Positions 26,972 to 35,749 of a stretch of DNA of 64,000 bases are shown here, in pieces. The DNA is taken from the NCBI GenBank assembly GCA_947501805.1, contig CANMXJ010000010.1, forward strand, positions 99,322-163,321, read 5' to 3'. The notes beneath the pieces are model-generated. The model saw nothing but the letters and a program-made list of their open reading frames with translations, did not search any database and had not been told where the DNA came from. Position numbers and translations under genes: made by a program. Source of the stretch: an uncultured Sulfitobacter sp. GTDB lineage: Bacteria > Pseudomonadota > Alphaproteobacteria > Rhodobacterales > Rhodobacteraceae. Numbering within the stretch: the first letter of the stretch is position 1; every line of letters starts with the position of its first letter.

Positions 26972-27784
26972 ATGGGGCAATCAACTTATGCCGTTACCGG
27001 TGTTGCCAGCGGCATCGGCGCAGAACTGGCGCGCATTTTGAAGTCACAGGGCCAGCGGGTGATCGGTTTTGACATTCAGGAAACCGGCGAAAACGTGGAT
27101 CACTTCGTCCCGCTTGACCTGAATGATACGGCCAGCATCGCCCGCGCGGCCGCCAACATAGACGAACCCCTTGACGGGTTGTGCAACAATGCGGGCTTGC
27201 CACCAAGGGACGGGCTGGAGGAGACTATCCTTCAGGTAAATTTCCTCGGCACACGGGCCTTTACCCACGCAATGCTGCCACATCTGCGCAAGGGCGGATC
27301 AATCGTAAACATGGCAAGCCGTGCGGGTCATGGCTGGCGCGAAGGTGTTGAACAAGTCAAGCAATTGGCCTGTCTCACCGATCGCGCCCAGCTTGCAAAG
27401 TTTATCACCACCGAGCAGATTGACGCCACACGGTGTTACAATCTCTCCAAGGAAGCAGTGATCTTGTGGACCGTCGCCGAAGCAGAAACGATGGTGCGAC
27501 GGGGGTTGCGGATCAACTCACTTAGTCCGGGCGGGATCGCTACGGGCATCTTGGGCGATTTCCAGCGCGTCTTTGGCGCGGCAATGGCGCGCAATATCGA
27601 ACGTGCGGGTCGGGCGGGCAACCCTGAAGAAGTGGCCGAAATCGCAGCATTTCTGCTTTCGCCTGCATCGCATTGGATCAAGGGGGCCGACATTGCCATT
27701 GACGGCGGCATGGGGGCTTTCAACCAGTCAGATGCGATGGGTCTGGAGACATTGCGCATGCCTGCGCAGGATGATCCAGCATGA
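26972..27784 (+). CDS. Short-chain dehydrogenase/reductase
   Basis: A 270-residue classical SDR. It has the nucleotide motif GVASGIG (residues 8-14), CNNAG, a serine in NMASRAG and the catalytic YxxxK as CYNLSKEAV. The start at 26972 is chosen for GGGAGA eight bases upstream; the frame opens at 26936. The segment between Ser and Tyr is longer than usual, as in 3-alpha-hydroxysteroid dehydrogenase/carbonyl reductases. It overlaps the P450 gene by ATGA and probably oxidises or reduces a pathway intermediate. Confidence 0.9.
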   Translation: MGQSTYAVTGVASGIGAELARILKSQGQRVIGFDIQETGENVDHFVPLDLNDTASIARAAANIDEPLDGLCNNAGLPPRDGLEETILQVNFLGTRAFTHAMLPHLRKGGSIVNMASRAGHGWREGVEQVKQLACLTDRAQLAKFITTEQIDATRCYNLSKEAVILWTVAEAETMVRRGLRINSLSPGGIATGILGDFQRVFGAAMARNIERAGRAGNPEEVAEIAAFLLSPASHWIKGADIAIDGGMGAFNQSDAMGLETLRMPAQDDPA

Positions 27785-29946
27785 GCATTCCCGCCCTCGA
27801 CATCGACTTTTACGCCGATGAGGTCATCCTTGATCCCTTTCCCGTCTACGAACAGATGCGCGAGACGGGTCCGGTTGTGTATCTGCCCCGCAACGATCTT
27901 TATGCCCTCCCTCGCTACAAAGAGGTTAGCGAGGTTCTGCGCCAGCCGTTACGTTTTGTGAATTCGCGCGGCGTATCACCGATTGCAAAGGTGAATGATA
28001 TTCTTGTCGGATCGACGTTGAATTCGGACCCGCCAGAGCACGACAAAACCCGTGCAGTGACATCAGAACCTCTGTTGCCCGGCGCGTTGAAAGAAATCGA
28101 GCCTATGCTTGAAAAGGCGGCCAGCGGATTGATCCAGACATTGTGCCAACGCGGCACGTTCGATGCGATCTCCGACTTTGCCCAATATTTGCCTGTCACA
28201 ATCGTGGCAGAACTGGTGGGTTTGCCGCAAGCAGTTGATTCAAAACAGATGCTCAAATGGGCTTCTGCCACGTTCAATTTGTTTGGTACCGAGAACGCCC
28301 GCACCACTCAGGCATTCGAAGACCTCAAAGACTTGCGCGATTTCCTGTTGGAATATGGTCGTCCCGAACAACTGAAAGACGGCGGTTGGGCCAAACGCAT
28401 CTTCGAAGTAGGCCCTGAACGCGGCATTTCCTATGAAACCTGCGCCCAGTTGATGCGCGACTATATCAATCCCTCGCTCGACACGACAATCTCGACCACG
28501 GGGCAGATTATTAAATTCCTTGCCGATCATCCCGATCAATGGGAGTTAATACGTGCAGACGCCAGCCTGATCCCGAATGCGGTTGAGGAAGCCGTGCGGA
28601 TGGCCACTCCGATCCGCGCCTTCACCCGCTATGCAATCGAGGACAGCGAGATTGCAGGCCACATGATCCCAAAAGGCAAGCGCGTGATCGTCATGTATGC
28701 CTCCGCCAACCGCGATCCTCGCAAGTTTGTTGATCCAGACCGCTACGATGTGACGCGCGATGTACATGATCACCTGGGCTTTGGTCAGGGCGTTCACATG
28801 TGTATGGGCATGCATCTGGCGCGCCGTGAGATCATCCTGCTGCTGGAAGCTTTGCGTCGCCGCGTCGCAAGATTTGAACTACAGCAAGAACCCGTTATCG
28901 CGATGAACAACACCATCCGCGCCTATGCGCGCATGCCCGTCAAGATACACCTAGCCAAAGAGGTGCTGGCAGATACGTCACATACTGTTGCCGAAAAGAA
29001 CCCATGGCTGGACGTCCGCATAGCGCGACGGACGGATGTCGCCACCGGCATTATCGGACTGGACCTCATCAGCGCCGATGGTGGCCCCCTGCCCGCTTAT
29101 GATGCAGGCGCGCATGTCGATGTATATGTAAAATCCGGCCTGATCCGGCAATACTCCCTGACCGGTGATCCTGCGGATCGCTCCAGATACCGTCTTGGTA
29201 TTCTTCTAGATTCAAAATCACGCGGTGGTTCCAAGGCAATCCACTCAGATTTCAAAACGGGTCAGCAGATCAGGATCGGACATCCGCGCAATAACTTTCC
29301 CATGGATCAAAACGTCGCCCATACAATCCTGTTCGCCGGAGGTATCGGCGTTACCCCGATGCTCAGTATGGCCTACGCACTTGAAGCGTCAAGCGCATCA
29401 TGGGAGATGCACTACTGCGGCCGCGTCGCGGATCGACTCGCGTTTACACAAGAACTCGGGCGGTTTGGCGACAAGGTGCAAGTCCATGTGGACAGCGGCC
29501 CTGATGATCAGAAATTGGACATCCATAATGTCTTGAAAACCGTTGCCCCTGATCGGCATCTATATGTATGTGGCCCAAACGGGTTCATGGATTTTGTCGT
29601 GAAATCGGCAGAGAACACCGGATGGGATGAAACTTGTATCCATCTGGAGCGCTTTGGTGGCGAAGTGAATACGGACGGCACACCTTTCACAGTGATCGCG
29701 CAGAAGTCAGGCAAGAAATTCGAGGTTAAGCCTGGTGAAACCATTGCACAACGACTTGAGAAAAACGGTATTCAGGTGCAGGTTTCCTGCCAGTCCGGTG
29801 TTTGTGGAACCTGTTTGACCGATGTTGTGGACGGCATGCCCGATCACCGTGATCTGGTACAAACCGACCTTGAAAAAGCGTCAAATGCGCGGATTACCGT
29901 GTGTTGCTCGCGTTCAAAAACCAAAACGCTGGTTCTGGACATATGA
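27781..29946 (+). CDS. Self-sufficient cytochrome P450 fused to FMN reductase and 2Fe-2S ferredoxin
   Basis: A 721-residue three-part fusion. Residues 1-395 are a P450: ExxR at 270-273, heme ligand C341 in FGQGVHMCMG, and I-helix NPSLDTT (230-236) instead of the common AGxDTT. Residues 408-625 are a phthalate-dioxygenase-reductase-type FMN/NADH module (RQYSLTG 456-462, GGIGVTP, CGPNGFM 597-603). Residues 635-721 are a ferredoxin with C670, C675, C678 and C708. The order equals P450RhF/CYP116B. The substrate is unknown; O- or N-demethylation or ring hydroxylation fits the context. The SDR gene overlaps its start. Confidence 0.93.
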   Translation: MSIPALDIDFYADEVILDPFPVYEQMRETGPVVYLPRNDLYALPRYKEVSEVLRQPLRFVNSRGVSPIAKVNDILVGSTLNSDPPEHDKTRAVTSEPLLPGALKEIEPMLEKAASGLIQTLCQRGTFDAISDFAQYLPVTIVAELVGLPQAVDSKQMLKWASATFNLFGTENARTTQAFEDLKDLRDFLLEYGRPEQLKDGGWAKRIFEVGPERGISYETCAQLMRDYINPSLDTTISTTGQIIKFLADHPDQWELIRADASLIPNAVEEAVRMATPIRAFTRYAIEDSEIAGHMIPKGKRVIVMYASANRDPRKFVDPDRYDVTRDVHDHLGFGQGVHMCMGMHLARREIILLLEALRRRVARFELQQEPVIAMNNTIRAYARMPVKIHLAKEVLADTSHTVAEKNPWLDVRIARRTDVATGIIGLDLISADGGPLPAYDAGAHVDVYVKSGLIRQYSLTGDPADRSRYRLGILLDSKSRGGSKAIHSDFKTGQQIRIGHPRNNFPMDQNVAHTILFAGGIGVTPMLSMAYALEASSASWEMHYCGRVADRLAFTQELGRFGDKVQVHVDSGPDDQKLDIHNVLKTVAPDRHLYVCGPNGFMDFVVKSAENTGWDETCIHLERFGGEVNTDGTPFTVIAQKSGKKFEVKPGETIAQRLEKNGIQVQVSCQSGVCGTCLTDVVDGMPDHRDLVQTDLEKASNARITVCCSRSKTKTLVLDI

Positions 29947-30000
29947 GGAGAACAATTCCAAAGGTACGCGACGCGCGCCATCCCTGAAGGAAGAACAGAT

Positions 30001-31611
30001 ATGAGACCGGCAGGACGCGGCGATACCGACTCGCTCTATTTCTCCTACCCACATTTCGACGCCCCCAAACGCGACACTCAGGAACAGAGCGCGGCTGTGG
30101 CCATTGTGGGTGCCGGTCCGATTGGCATGACCGCAGCACTGGCACTGGCCAAGGAAGGGGTCGCATCGGTTGTGTTCGACAACAAGGCCACCTTCAACGA
30201 CGGCAGCCGTGCGATCTGTGTAGCGCGGCCAAGCTATTACATCATGGAGCAGATCGGCGCACTTACCCCTTTTATCGATAAGTCATTGGGCTGGACCACC
30301 GGGCGCACCTTCTTTCGCGGCCAGCAAATCCTCGAATTCGAGATGCCCGACAGTGCAGATGAGAAATTTCGCCCGATGTATAATCTTCAGCAGCAATACA
30401 TCGAACAATTTCTATGGCAGGCGGCGAATGCACATCCGTTGATTGACATACGATGGCAAAGTGAAGTCACGGATATCGAAGACACGGACACCGGTGCAAA
30501 GCTGACTGTGCGCGACCCCAAAGGTGCCTATCCATTTAACGCAACATGGGTACTGGCCTGTGATGGTGCGCGCAGCCCGCTTCGCAAAATGCGCGGACTG
30601 CGCCTGAAGGGCGAGAATTTCGAGGGTCGCTATGTGATCGCGGATGTGCAGATGGATCACGATTACCCGACAATTCGTCGCGCTCTGTTTGACCCGACCA
30701 GCCGCCCGGGCGGAACCGTATTGATCCACAAACAGCCAGATGACATCTGGCGTATCGACTACCAGCTTGAAGACAACGAAACCACACAAGACGCCCTGCG
30801 CGAAGAAACCGTTCGCGCAACAGTCACCGCCGTTTTGAAAGACATCAACTATAATGACCCATGGGAACTGGAATGGTGGAGCGTCTATTCTGCCAATACG
30901 CTGGCGCTGGATGACTACCGCGATGGTTGCGTTTTCTTTGTCGGGGACAGCGCACACATCGTGCCGATTTTTGGGGTACGTGGCTTGAACAATGGCCTTG
31001 CGGATGCCGCCAACATTGGATGGAAATTGGGCTGGGTTCTGAACGGCAAAGCAGGTGCGCGATTGCTTGACAGCTACACTCCCGAACGGCGCGGCGCGAC
31101 GCTCGACGTTTTTGCAAATGCGACCAAGAGCGCAAGGTTCATGACACCCAACACGCACGGCTGGAAACTGATGCGCGACGCGGCTTTATCGCTGGCCCTG
31201 ACCCATCCGTTTGCCGGCGCGCTTGCCAATCCACGGCAGATGACTGCATTCACCTATTGTGGCAGTCCTGCAGTTTTGACGGATGATCCGGCCTTTAAAG
31301 GAGGTGCCGTTGTCGGGGCCCTGATGCCCGAGGTCAAACTGGCTGACGGGTTCTTGTCAGATATGTTGGGACAGGGCTTTAGTGTTTTGTGTTTTGACGC
31401 CGCTTTGGCGCATGAGATACAGCATGATGCCCTGAAGGTGGTTTATCTGCCCTTGTCCCAAACGCTTATCGACAAGTTTGCGGCCGATGCAGGCACAGCG
31501 TACCTCATCCGCCCTGACATGCATATCGCGGGGCGGTGGCGCACAGCATCGGCGGGCGACATTATTCAGGGGTATGACTCCGTTATATTTCAAAAAGAGA
31601 CGCAGCTATGA
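30001..31611 (+). CDS. FAD-dependent aromatic-ring-type monooxygenase (MhpA/PheA-like)
   Basis: A 536-residue flavoprotein hydroxylase. It has the Rossmann motif VGAGPIGMTAALALAKEG near residues 35-52, the DG motif ACDGARSPLRK near 188, and the GD motif FVGDSAHIVPIFGVRGLNNG near 316-335, followed by a thioredoxin-like C-terminal part. It hydroxylates electron-rich rings with NAD(P)H and O2 in its family. It follows the P450 fusion by 54 bp and overlaps the DUF2783 gene by ATGA. Confidence 0.9.
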   Translation: MRPAGRGDTDSLYFSYPHFDAPKRDTQEQSAAVAIVGAGPIGMTAALALAKEGVASVVFDNKATFNDGSRAICVARPSYYIMEQIGALTPFIDKSLGWTTGRTFFRGQQILEFEMPDSADEKFRPMYNLQQQYIEQFLWQAANAHPLIDIRWQSEVTDIEDTDTGAKLTVRDPKGAYPFNATWVLACDGARSPLRKMRGLRLKGENFEGRYVIADVQMDHDYPTIRRALFDPTSRPGGTVLIHKQPDDIWRIDYQLEDNETTQDALREETVRATVTAVLKDINYNDPWELEWWSVYSANTLALDDYRDGCVFFVGDSAHIVPIFGVRGLNNGLADAANIGWKLGWVLNGKAGARLLDSYTPERRGATLDVFANATKSARFMTPNTHGWKLMRDAALSLALTHPFAGALANPRQMTAFTYCGSPAVLTDDPAFKGGAVVGALMPEVKLADGFLSDMLGQGFSVLCFDAALAHEIQHDALKVVYLPLSQTLIDKFAADAGTAYLIRPDMHIAGRWRTASAGDIIQGYDSVIFQKETQL

Positions 31612-31787
31612 AACACGCTGATCTTGAAACAACATATACTGCACTCGCGCTCAAGATTGACGAGATTGGCGCGGAGCAGAGCGAGTTATTTCTTGCAAAA
31701 CTCGTCCTGCTTTTGGCGCAAAAGAACGGGAGTGTGAATGAGGTTCAGGTATGTATTGAGGCCGCTGCGGCATCCCTAGACAGTTAA
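31608..31787 (+). CDS. Small DUF2783-like protein
   Basis: A 59-residue protein starting at the ATG in an ATGA overlap with the monooxygenase gene. Two predicted helices and the segment LFLAKLVLLLAQKNGSVNEV match my memory of the DUF2783 family, which is usually encoded right behind flavin monooxygenases of this type. A helper or subunit role is likely (inference). Confidence 0.75.
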   Translation: MKHADLETTYTALALKIDEIGAEQSELFLAKLVLLLAQKNGSVNEVQVCIEAAAASLDS

Positions 31788-32110
31788 GACCTCGCGCTTT
31801 GAGATACGTAACGCGCGTCAGTTTTTGGTGCGCTGCTTTGCCATGATATCAAGACCGGATGACGCGCCACGGATTTCGCAGACCACCACAGTCTTCATAC
31901 GCAATCAGTGAAGCACGTTATCAGCCTTTAGGATGGCCACACCAAAAATCGCAAATTCGGACCACCACGGAAAAGACCACCACTGCCCGACTGGTTTGCA
32001 ACAAGCATCAGCCGACCAGTTTGATTTCGCGCAGAAAGAATAAACAAAATTGCTTCCGGTCCAAAATGCGATCAAACAGGATAAAACCTCTTACTCGGAA
32101 AGCGATCTAA
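31788..32110. other. Intergenic region upstream of NmrA-like gene
   Basis: No convincing gene. It holds an inverted repeat, ACTGGT at 31990-31995 and ACCAGT at 32015-32020, separated by 19 bases, which could be an operator. The final 40 bases are AT-rich and probably carry the promoter of the next gene. Confidence 0.4.
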
Positions 32111-33085
32111 ATGACCCAGAAATCTGTTCTCATCACTTCTGCAACAGGACGTATTGGCAAGGAACTGGTGGCGCTTCTTGCCACGGACACGTCGATCAAG
32201 GTGCGCGCATGCTATTTCAGTGAAAGCAAAGCCGATAGCCTGCTGGCCCTTGGGGCAGATGAAGTGGTGAAGTTCGATTTGTCTGATCCACAAACATGGC
32301 CCGCGGCCCTTGAGGGGATCAACGCTGTGTATTCCGCATCTCTTGATCCGATACTGCAACAGCACCTCGCGTTTTGCAAAGAGCTGGGCAAGCGGCGCGC
32401 GCAGATTGAACATGTGGTACGGATCAGCTGCATGGGCGCGGACACCAACACCGCATCTTATGACGCGGATCAACATGCCTCGCGTGCGGGTGCCGGCATT
32501 CCATTGATGCTGCAACACTATTGGTGGGGCGAAAAAGCCTTGATCGAGGAAGGGCTGAACGTGACCGCCCTGAGAAACAATTTCTTTATGAACCACCTTC
32601 TGAAAACAGATTGTGAAACTATAGACGCCGAAGGCTGGTTCTCCAATCCATTGGGCGACATGCGCAACTCATTTGTCGCCACTCGCGATATCGCTGAGGC
32701 TGCGGCCGTTGTCCTGAAAGAAGGGCCGGGAAAGCACGGGAACAAGTTCTACGACCTGACGGGCCCTGCCCCGCAATCCATGGCTGAAATTGCCGCTGAT
32801 CTGGGCCGCGCCATGGACAAGGCAATCGAATACCGCCCCCAGTCCATGGTTGATTTTGAAGCAGACTTCGGGGCGACGCGGGCAGAATTTTTTGAATATC
32901 TGACCAATGGCTTCTACACACGCTGCAGCCCGGATTTCTATAATCTGACGGGTCACAAACCGACCTCGTACTTTGACTATCTGACAACGAAGGGGGCAAG
33001 CGGCGAAACGGGTCTCGAAGAGTTGTGGCAAGGCAACCTTTGGAAAAAAGGTTCAGATGCGATGAAGGATGCTGCCAAAATTTAG
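32111..33085 (+). CDS. NmrA-like atypical SDR, NAD(P)-binding
   Basis: A 324-residue protein with an N-terminal NAD(P)-binding TSATGRIGKEL motif (about residues 8-18) and NmrA-family spacing; the classical YxxxK is not evident, as usual for this branch. It could sense redox state or reduce a quinone-like product. It is separated from the monooxygenase operon by 323 bp and ends 19 bp from the convergent bestrophin gene. Confidence 0.8.
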   Translation: MTQKSVLITSATGRIGKELVALLATDTSIKVRACYFSESKADSLLALGADEVVKFDLSDPQTWPAALEGINAVYSASLDPILQQHLAFCKELGKRRAQIEHVVRISCMGADTNTASYDADQHASRAGAGIPLMLQHYWWGEKALIEEGLNVTALRNNFFMNHLLKTDCETIDAEGWFSNPLGDMRNSFVATRDIAEAAAVVLKEGPGKHGNKFYDLTGPAPQSMAEIAADLGRAMDKAIEYRPQSMVDFEADFGATRAEFFEYLTNGFYTRCSPDFYNLTGHKPTSYFDYLTTKGASGETGLEELWQGNLWKKGSDAMKDAAKI

Positions 33086-33104
33086 GCCCGTCATCTCTTT
33101 GTGT

Positions 33105-34010
33105 TCAACTCAACACATGTTTCACCGGAAGCAGGATTTCGGGCGGCTTCCGCCCGAGCGCTTCGGACACCGAAATCTCGATTGTCCGGCACATCGCATC
33201 AAGCGGCAAGCCGTTCTGCCCCATCCGGAAAGGCAATTCCAGCTCGTTGGTCACAGCCTGCAAACCAAAAAATACATAAGCGACAACAGCCGCCAATACC
33301 GGAGCGAACCAACCCGTAGATTCGATCAGTGCAAAGGGAAGCAACCAGCAATATAGATAGGTCGTTCGCCGGACCAGCAGGGAGTAGACAAACGGCAACG
33401 GTGTCGTGAAAATACGTTCGCACCCTGCTTGCGCCAATGCGAGCGAAGACAGCGTGTTCGATATCGTCATCTGGCCAAATCCGCTTATCGCATCTTTTCG
33501 CGCCAGTTGACCAATCTTGTCGGCCATCGCACGCAATGCCGCGTCCGCGCCATTTCTCTGTGCGCTCAAAGCCGTCGATTTTTCCTGGCCCACCCAAGCG
33601 ATGATGTCGTCTTTTACATCCACCCCCCGCAGAAAACCGCGGTGCAGATGTGCAAAGGCGACAGCGCACGTCAGGATGTGTTCGCGGTCCTCTCCTTCAC
33701 CGACAAAGACGCTCATATGCCTGCCAAGATTGCGCATATCTGCAATCATCGTCCCCCAGAGTTTTCGCGCCTCCCACCAGCGATCATAGGCGGCATTGTT
33801 GCGAAACCCCAAAAACAGCGAGAGCGCGACACCAAATATACCCATTGCCGCAATCGAAATATGCGGCAAGGGGATGACGTAACGATCTATAAGCACAACA
33901 ATAACGGAAAGCAGACCGATGCCGATGATCCGGCCAATAATTTTTGGTACAACAGAACCCTGCATCACGAAAAACAGTTTCAGTGTTGAGGGGTGTTCCC
34001 TTACGATCAT
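33105..34010 (-). CDS. Bestrophin-like (UPF0187) membrane protein
   Basis: A 301-residue bestrophin/RFP-TM family protein. Typical pieces are SVVPKIIGRIIG, SLFLGFRNNAAYDRWWEARKLWG and the C-terminal FFGLQAVTNELELPFR. Four hydrophobic segments are visible. Bacterial members form anion or cation channels. No functional link to its neighbours is evident. Confidence 0.9.
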   Translation of the reverse strand: MIVREHPSTLKLFFVMQGSVVPKIIGRIIGIGLLSVIVVLIDRYVIPLPHISIAAMGIFGVALSLFLGFRNNAAYDRWWEARKLWGTMIADMRNLGRHMSVFVGEGEDREHILTCAVAFAHLHRGFLRGVDVKDDIIAWVGQEKSTALSAQRNGADAALRAMADKIGQLARKDAISGFGQMTISNTLSSLALAQAGCERIFTTPLPFVYSLLVRRTTYLYCWLLPFALIESTGWFAPVLAAVVAYVFFGLQAVTNELELPFRMGQNGLPLDAMCRTIEISVSEALGRKPPEILLPVKHVLS

Positions 34011-34361
34011 TACGGTTCCTTACGGGTCTTAAATTTTACGCTTTTTTTCAGGCCAACATCGGGCCTAAATTCAAGACAACGATGACGATCATGCATTGGC
34101 TAACACGCCATGATCTAGGGGGGAATGATGCAGTTGCCATCATTGGACTTGTCAGGCGTCGCGCCATTCCTTTCCGGCAACCGACGAAAAAAGCCTAGGT
34201 TTCAGCAACCTCAATCTAATCCCTCGTGGGCATTTGACCGCCGCATAAGTCAGTGAATAGATCATTCAACTACGCGCCTCCGGCGAAGCGAAGCAGAAAT
34301 CATTCAAGAGACAGCTAGCGGGTTTTCAGGCACCGCGACCAAAGCAGCGGTGCCTGAGTTT
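34011..34361. other. Intergenic region before the bestrophin-like gene
   Basis: 351 bases without a recognisable gene. The left part should hold the bestrophin promoter. The right end has the perfect hairpin described at 34327-34356. Nothing else was seen. Confidence 0.4.
34327..34356. terminator. Perfect 10-bp hairpin after the CMD-like gene
   Basis: CAGGCACCGC and GCGGTGCCTG form a perfect 10-bp stem with a 10-base loop, five bases past the stop of the minus-strand gene at 34362. The T-run lies on the plus-strand side (AGTTTTCAGTTTTT), so for the minus-strand transcript it has A-rich flanks and may stabilise or only partly terminate. Confidence 0.6.
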
Positions 34362-34679
34362 TCAGTTTTTGTCGGTAATGTCCGCGATCCAGGTTCCCGC
34401 AGCCACCGCACGCGGCAAGCCAAGCGGGCCAATGGCCAACAAGGCAACCTGATGCAGATCCTCTGTCGCAAGACCTTCGGCGACACCCCGACGGGCATGG
34501 GAATGAACCGCGCCTTCGGATCCTGCACCAATGGCAAGCGCAAGCTTGACCAGACGGCGTTCACGTTCTGTCAGATGACCTGCGTTGGCCGTTGCTGCAC
34601 CAAGGGCGGCATAGGCCTCCCAAACGGCAGGGTTGCTTTTGGCGAGATCACCGGCTGCGCCGGGCAGATCTTTACTCAT
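34362..34679 (-). CDS. Carboxymuconolactone-decarboxylase/AhpD-like protein without CxxC
   Basis: A 105-residue CMD-fold protein. The core AGSEGAVHSHARRG aligns with the AhpD active site, but the CxxC pair is absent: the region reads SEGAVHSH. Peroxidase activity is therefore unlikely; it may be a decarboxylase-like or binding protein. It lies 15 bp downstream of the pseudoazurin gene in the same direction, so the two may be cotranscribed. Confidence 0.85.
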   Translation of the reverse strand: MSKDLPGAAGDLAKSNPAVWEAYAALGAATANAGHLTERERRLVKLALAIGAGSEGAVHSHARRGVAEGLATEDLHQVALLAIGPLGLPRAVAAGTWIADITDKN

Positions 34680-34694
34680 GTCAATTCCTTTTGA

Positions 34695-35132
34695 TTAGCT
34701 TGCCGGACCGTCAGCAAGGATTTCTTCGAATGCCTTCTTGGCCCCTTTTGGCATCTTGGCGTCAAGGAAGTCATCGGACATTTCCGCGCCGCCAACCTGA
34801 ATGACCATAACCATGCCCATGCCTAGGTGGGGTTTGCATTTCACCCCAATCATCCCTTCTGCGGTCAGTTCAACAGAGACTTCCTTGTTCATTTTGCCTT
34901 TGAACATCTCTTGACCCTCGGGGTTCATGCCCTTCATGGTTTCGGCATTGTGGCCTTTGTCAGTTGGCAGGAAGACCACGGTATCGCCAATCTCAGCAGA
35001 GACAAAGCGCGGTTCGAAGACCATTGCGCCCGCCTCGCCTTTGTCCAACATCTTGACCTCGATGGTTTCAGCCAACAATGACACGGGTGCCAAGGCAAAC
35101 AGAGCAGCTGCGGCCAGTGATGTAAGTTTCAT
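34695..35132 (-). CDS. Pseudoazurin (type I blue copper protein)
   Basis: A 145-residue cupredoxin with a Sec signal peptide (cleavage after LLA near residue 21). The type I copper ligands are visible: H in KGHNAE (about residue 61), and C, H and M in KCKPHLGMGM (about 99-107). Pseudoazurin donates electrons in the periplasm to nitrite or nitrous-oxide reductases in its family. Here it lies near a TMAO reductase that lacks TorC, so it may serve that enzyme (inference). Confidence 0.93.
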   Translation of the reverse strand: MKLTSLAAAALFALAPVSLLAETIEVKMLDKGEAGAMVFEPRFVSAEIGDTVVFLPTDKGHNAETMKGMNPEGQEMFKGKMNKEVSVELTAEGMIGVKCKPHLGMGMVMVIQVGGAEMSDDFLDAKMPKGAKKAFEEILADGPAS

Positions 35133-35163
35133 TTTATATTCCTTTTCAGTTTCTTAGAGTCGA

Positions 35164-35178
35164 TCCGCCATAAGCGGA
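35164..35178. promoter_or_regulatory. Short inverted repeat upstream of pseudoazurin
   Basis: TCCGC-N5-GCGGA lies 31 bp before the pseudoazurin start, in the 89-bp gap after the DUF2478 gene. It could be an operator or a hairpin; no T-run follows on the minus strand. Confidence 0.3.
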
Positions 35179-35221
35179 ATTAAGTCGCGTCGGGGCGGTT
35201 GCCTTGCGCGAAATTCGGGGG

Positions 35222-35749
35222 TCAAGCGGCTTCGCATGCCTGCTGAACCGATGTGAACCACTGTAGAATTGCATCTTGATCCATCGGCAGATCACAGGCC
35301 GCATCGCTGCCAAATTCAGACCATTCAGTCGCATAGGTCGGACGTACGGCGGTCAGGACCGGCACATCGAGCGCAATGGCTTTGACCATCAGGTCACGAA
35401 ACCCGCGCCCTTCGCTTTCGCCGCGTCCGAAGCGGTTGAGGATCAAAAGATCAACACCCTGTTCCAACTCGCACTCGATAAACGCAGAGCATTCGGCAAG
35501 CGCGCCGGGATGCAATCGACAGCCATGCGATCCATTGCCCAAAGGCTGCGAGATACGAAATGTCCGGTTTGACCCAATGGTGGTCAAGTCCATATCGGCA
35601 CAGTGACATTCGCCGCCCACTGCACCACGGGTCTGCGTGGCACCGCGCACGCGCAAACCGCCCGCTGCAAGGTGTTCGGCAATTCTGATCAGGAACATGT
35701 CGATGTCACCGTCTTCAAACCGGATTGCGGCAAGGGGAGAGAAACTCAT
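35222..35749 (-). CDS. DUF2478-family protein
   Basis: A 175-residue protein resembling DUF2478, a family commonly found next to molybdenum cofactor and molybdate genes. Visible segments are LILNRFGRGESEGRG and TAVRPTY, suggesting an NTPase-like fold; a clean Walker A is not visible at the N-terminus. The start at 35749 follows AGGAGG and overlaps moeA by ATGA. Role in Mo cofactor handling for TorA is inferred from position. Confidence 0.75.
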   Translation of the reverse strand: MSFSPLAAIRFEDGDIDMFLIRIAEHLAAGGLRVRGATQTRGAVGGECHCADMDLTTIGSNRTFRISQPLGNGSHGCRLHPGALAECSAFIECELEQGVDLLILNRFGRGESEGRGFRDLMVKAIALDVPVLTAVRPTYATEWSEFGSDAACDLPMDQDAILQWFTSVQQACEAA

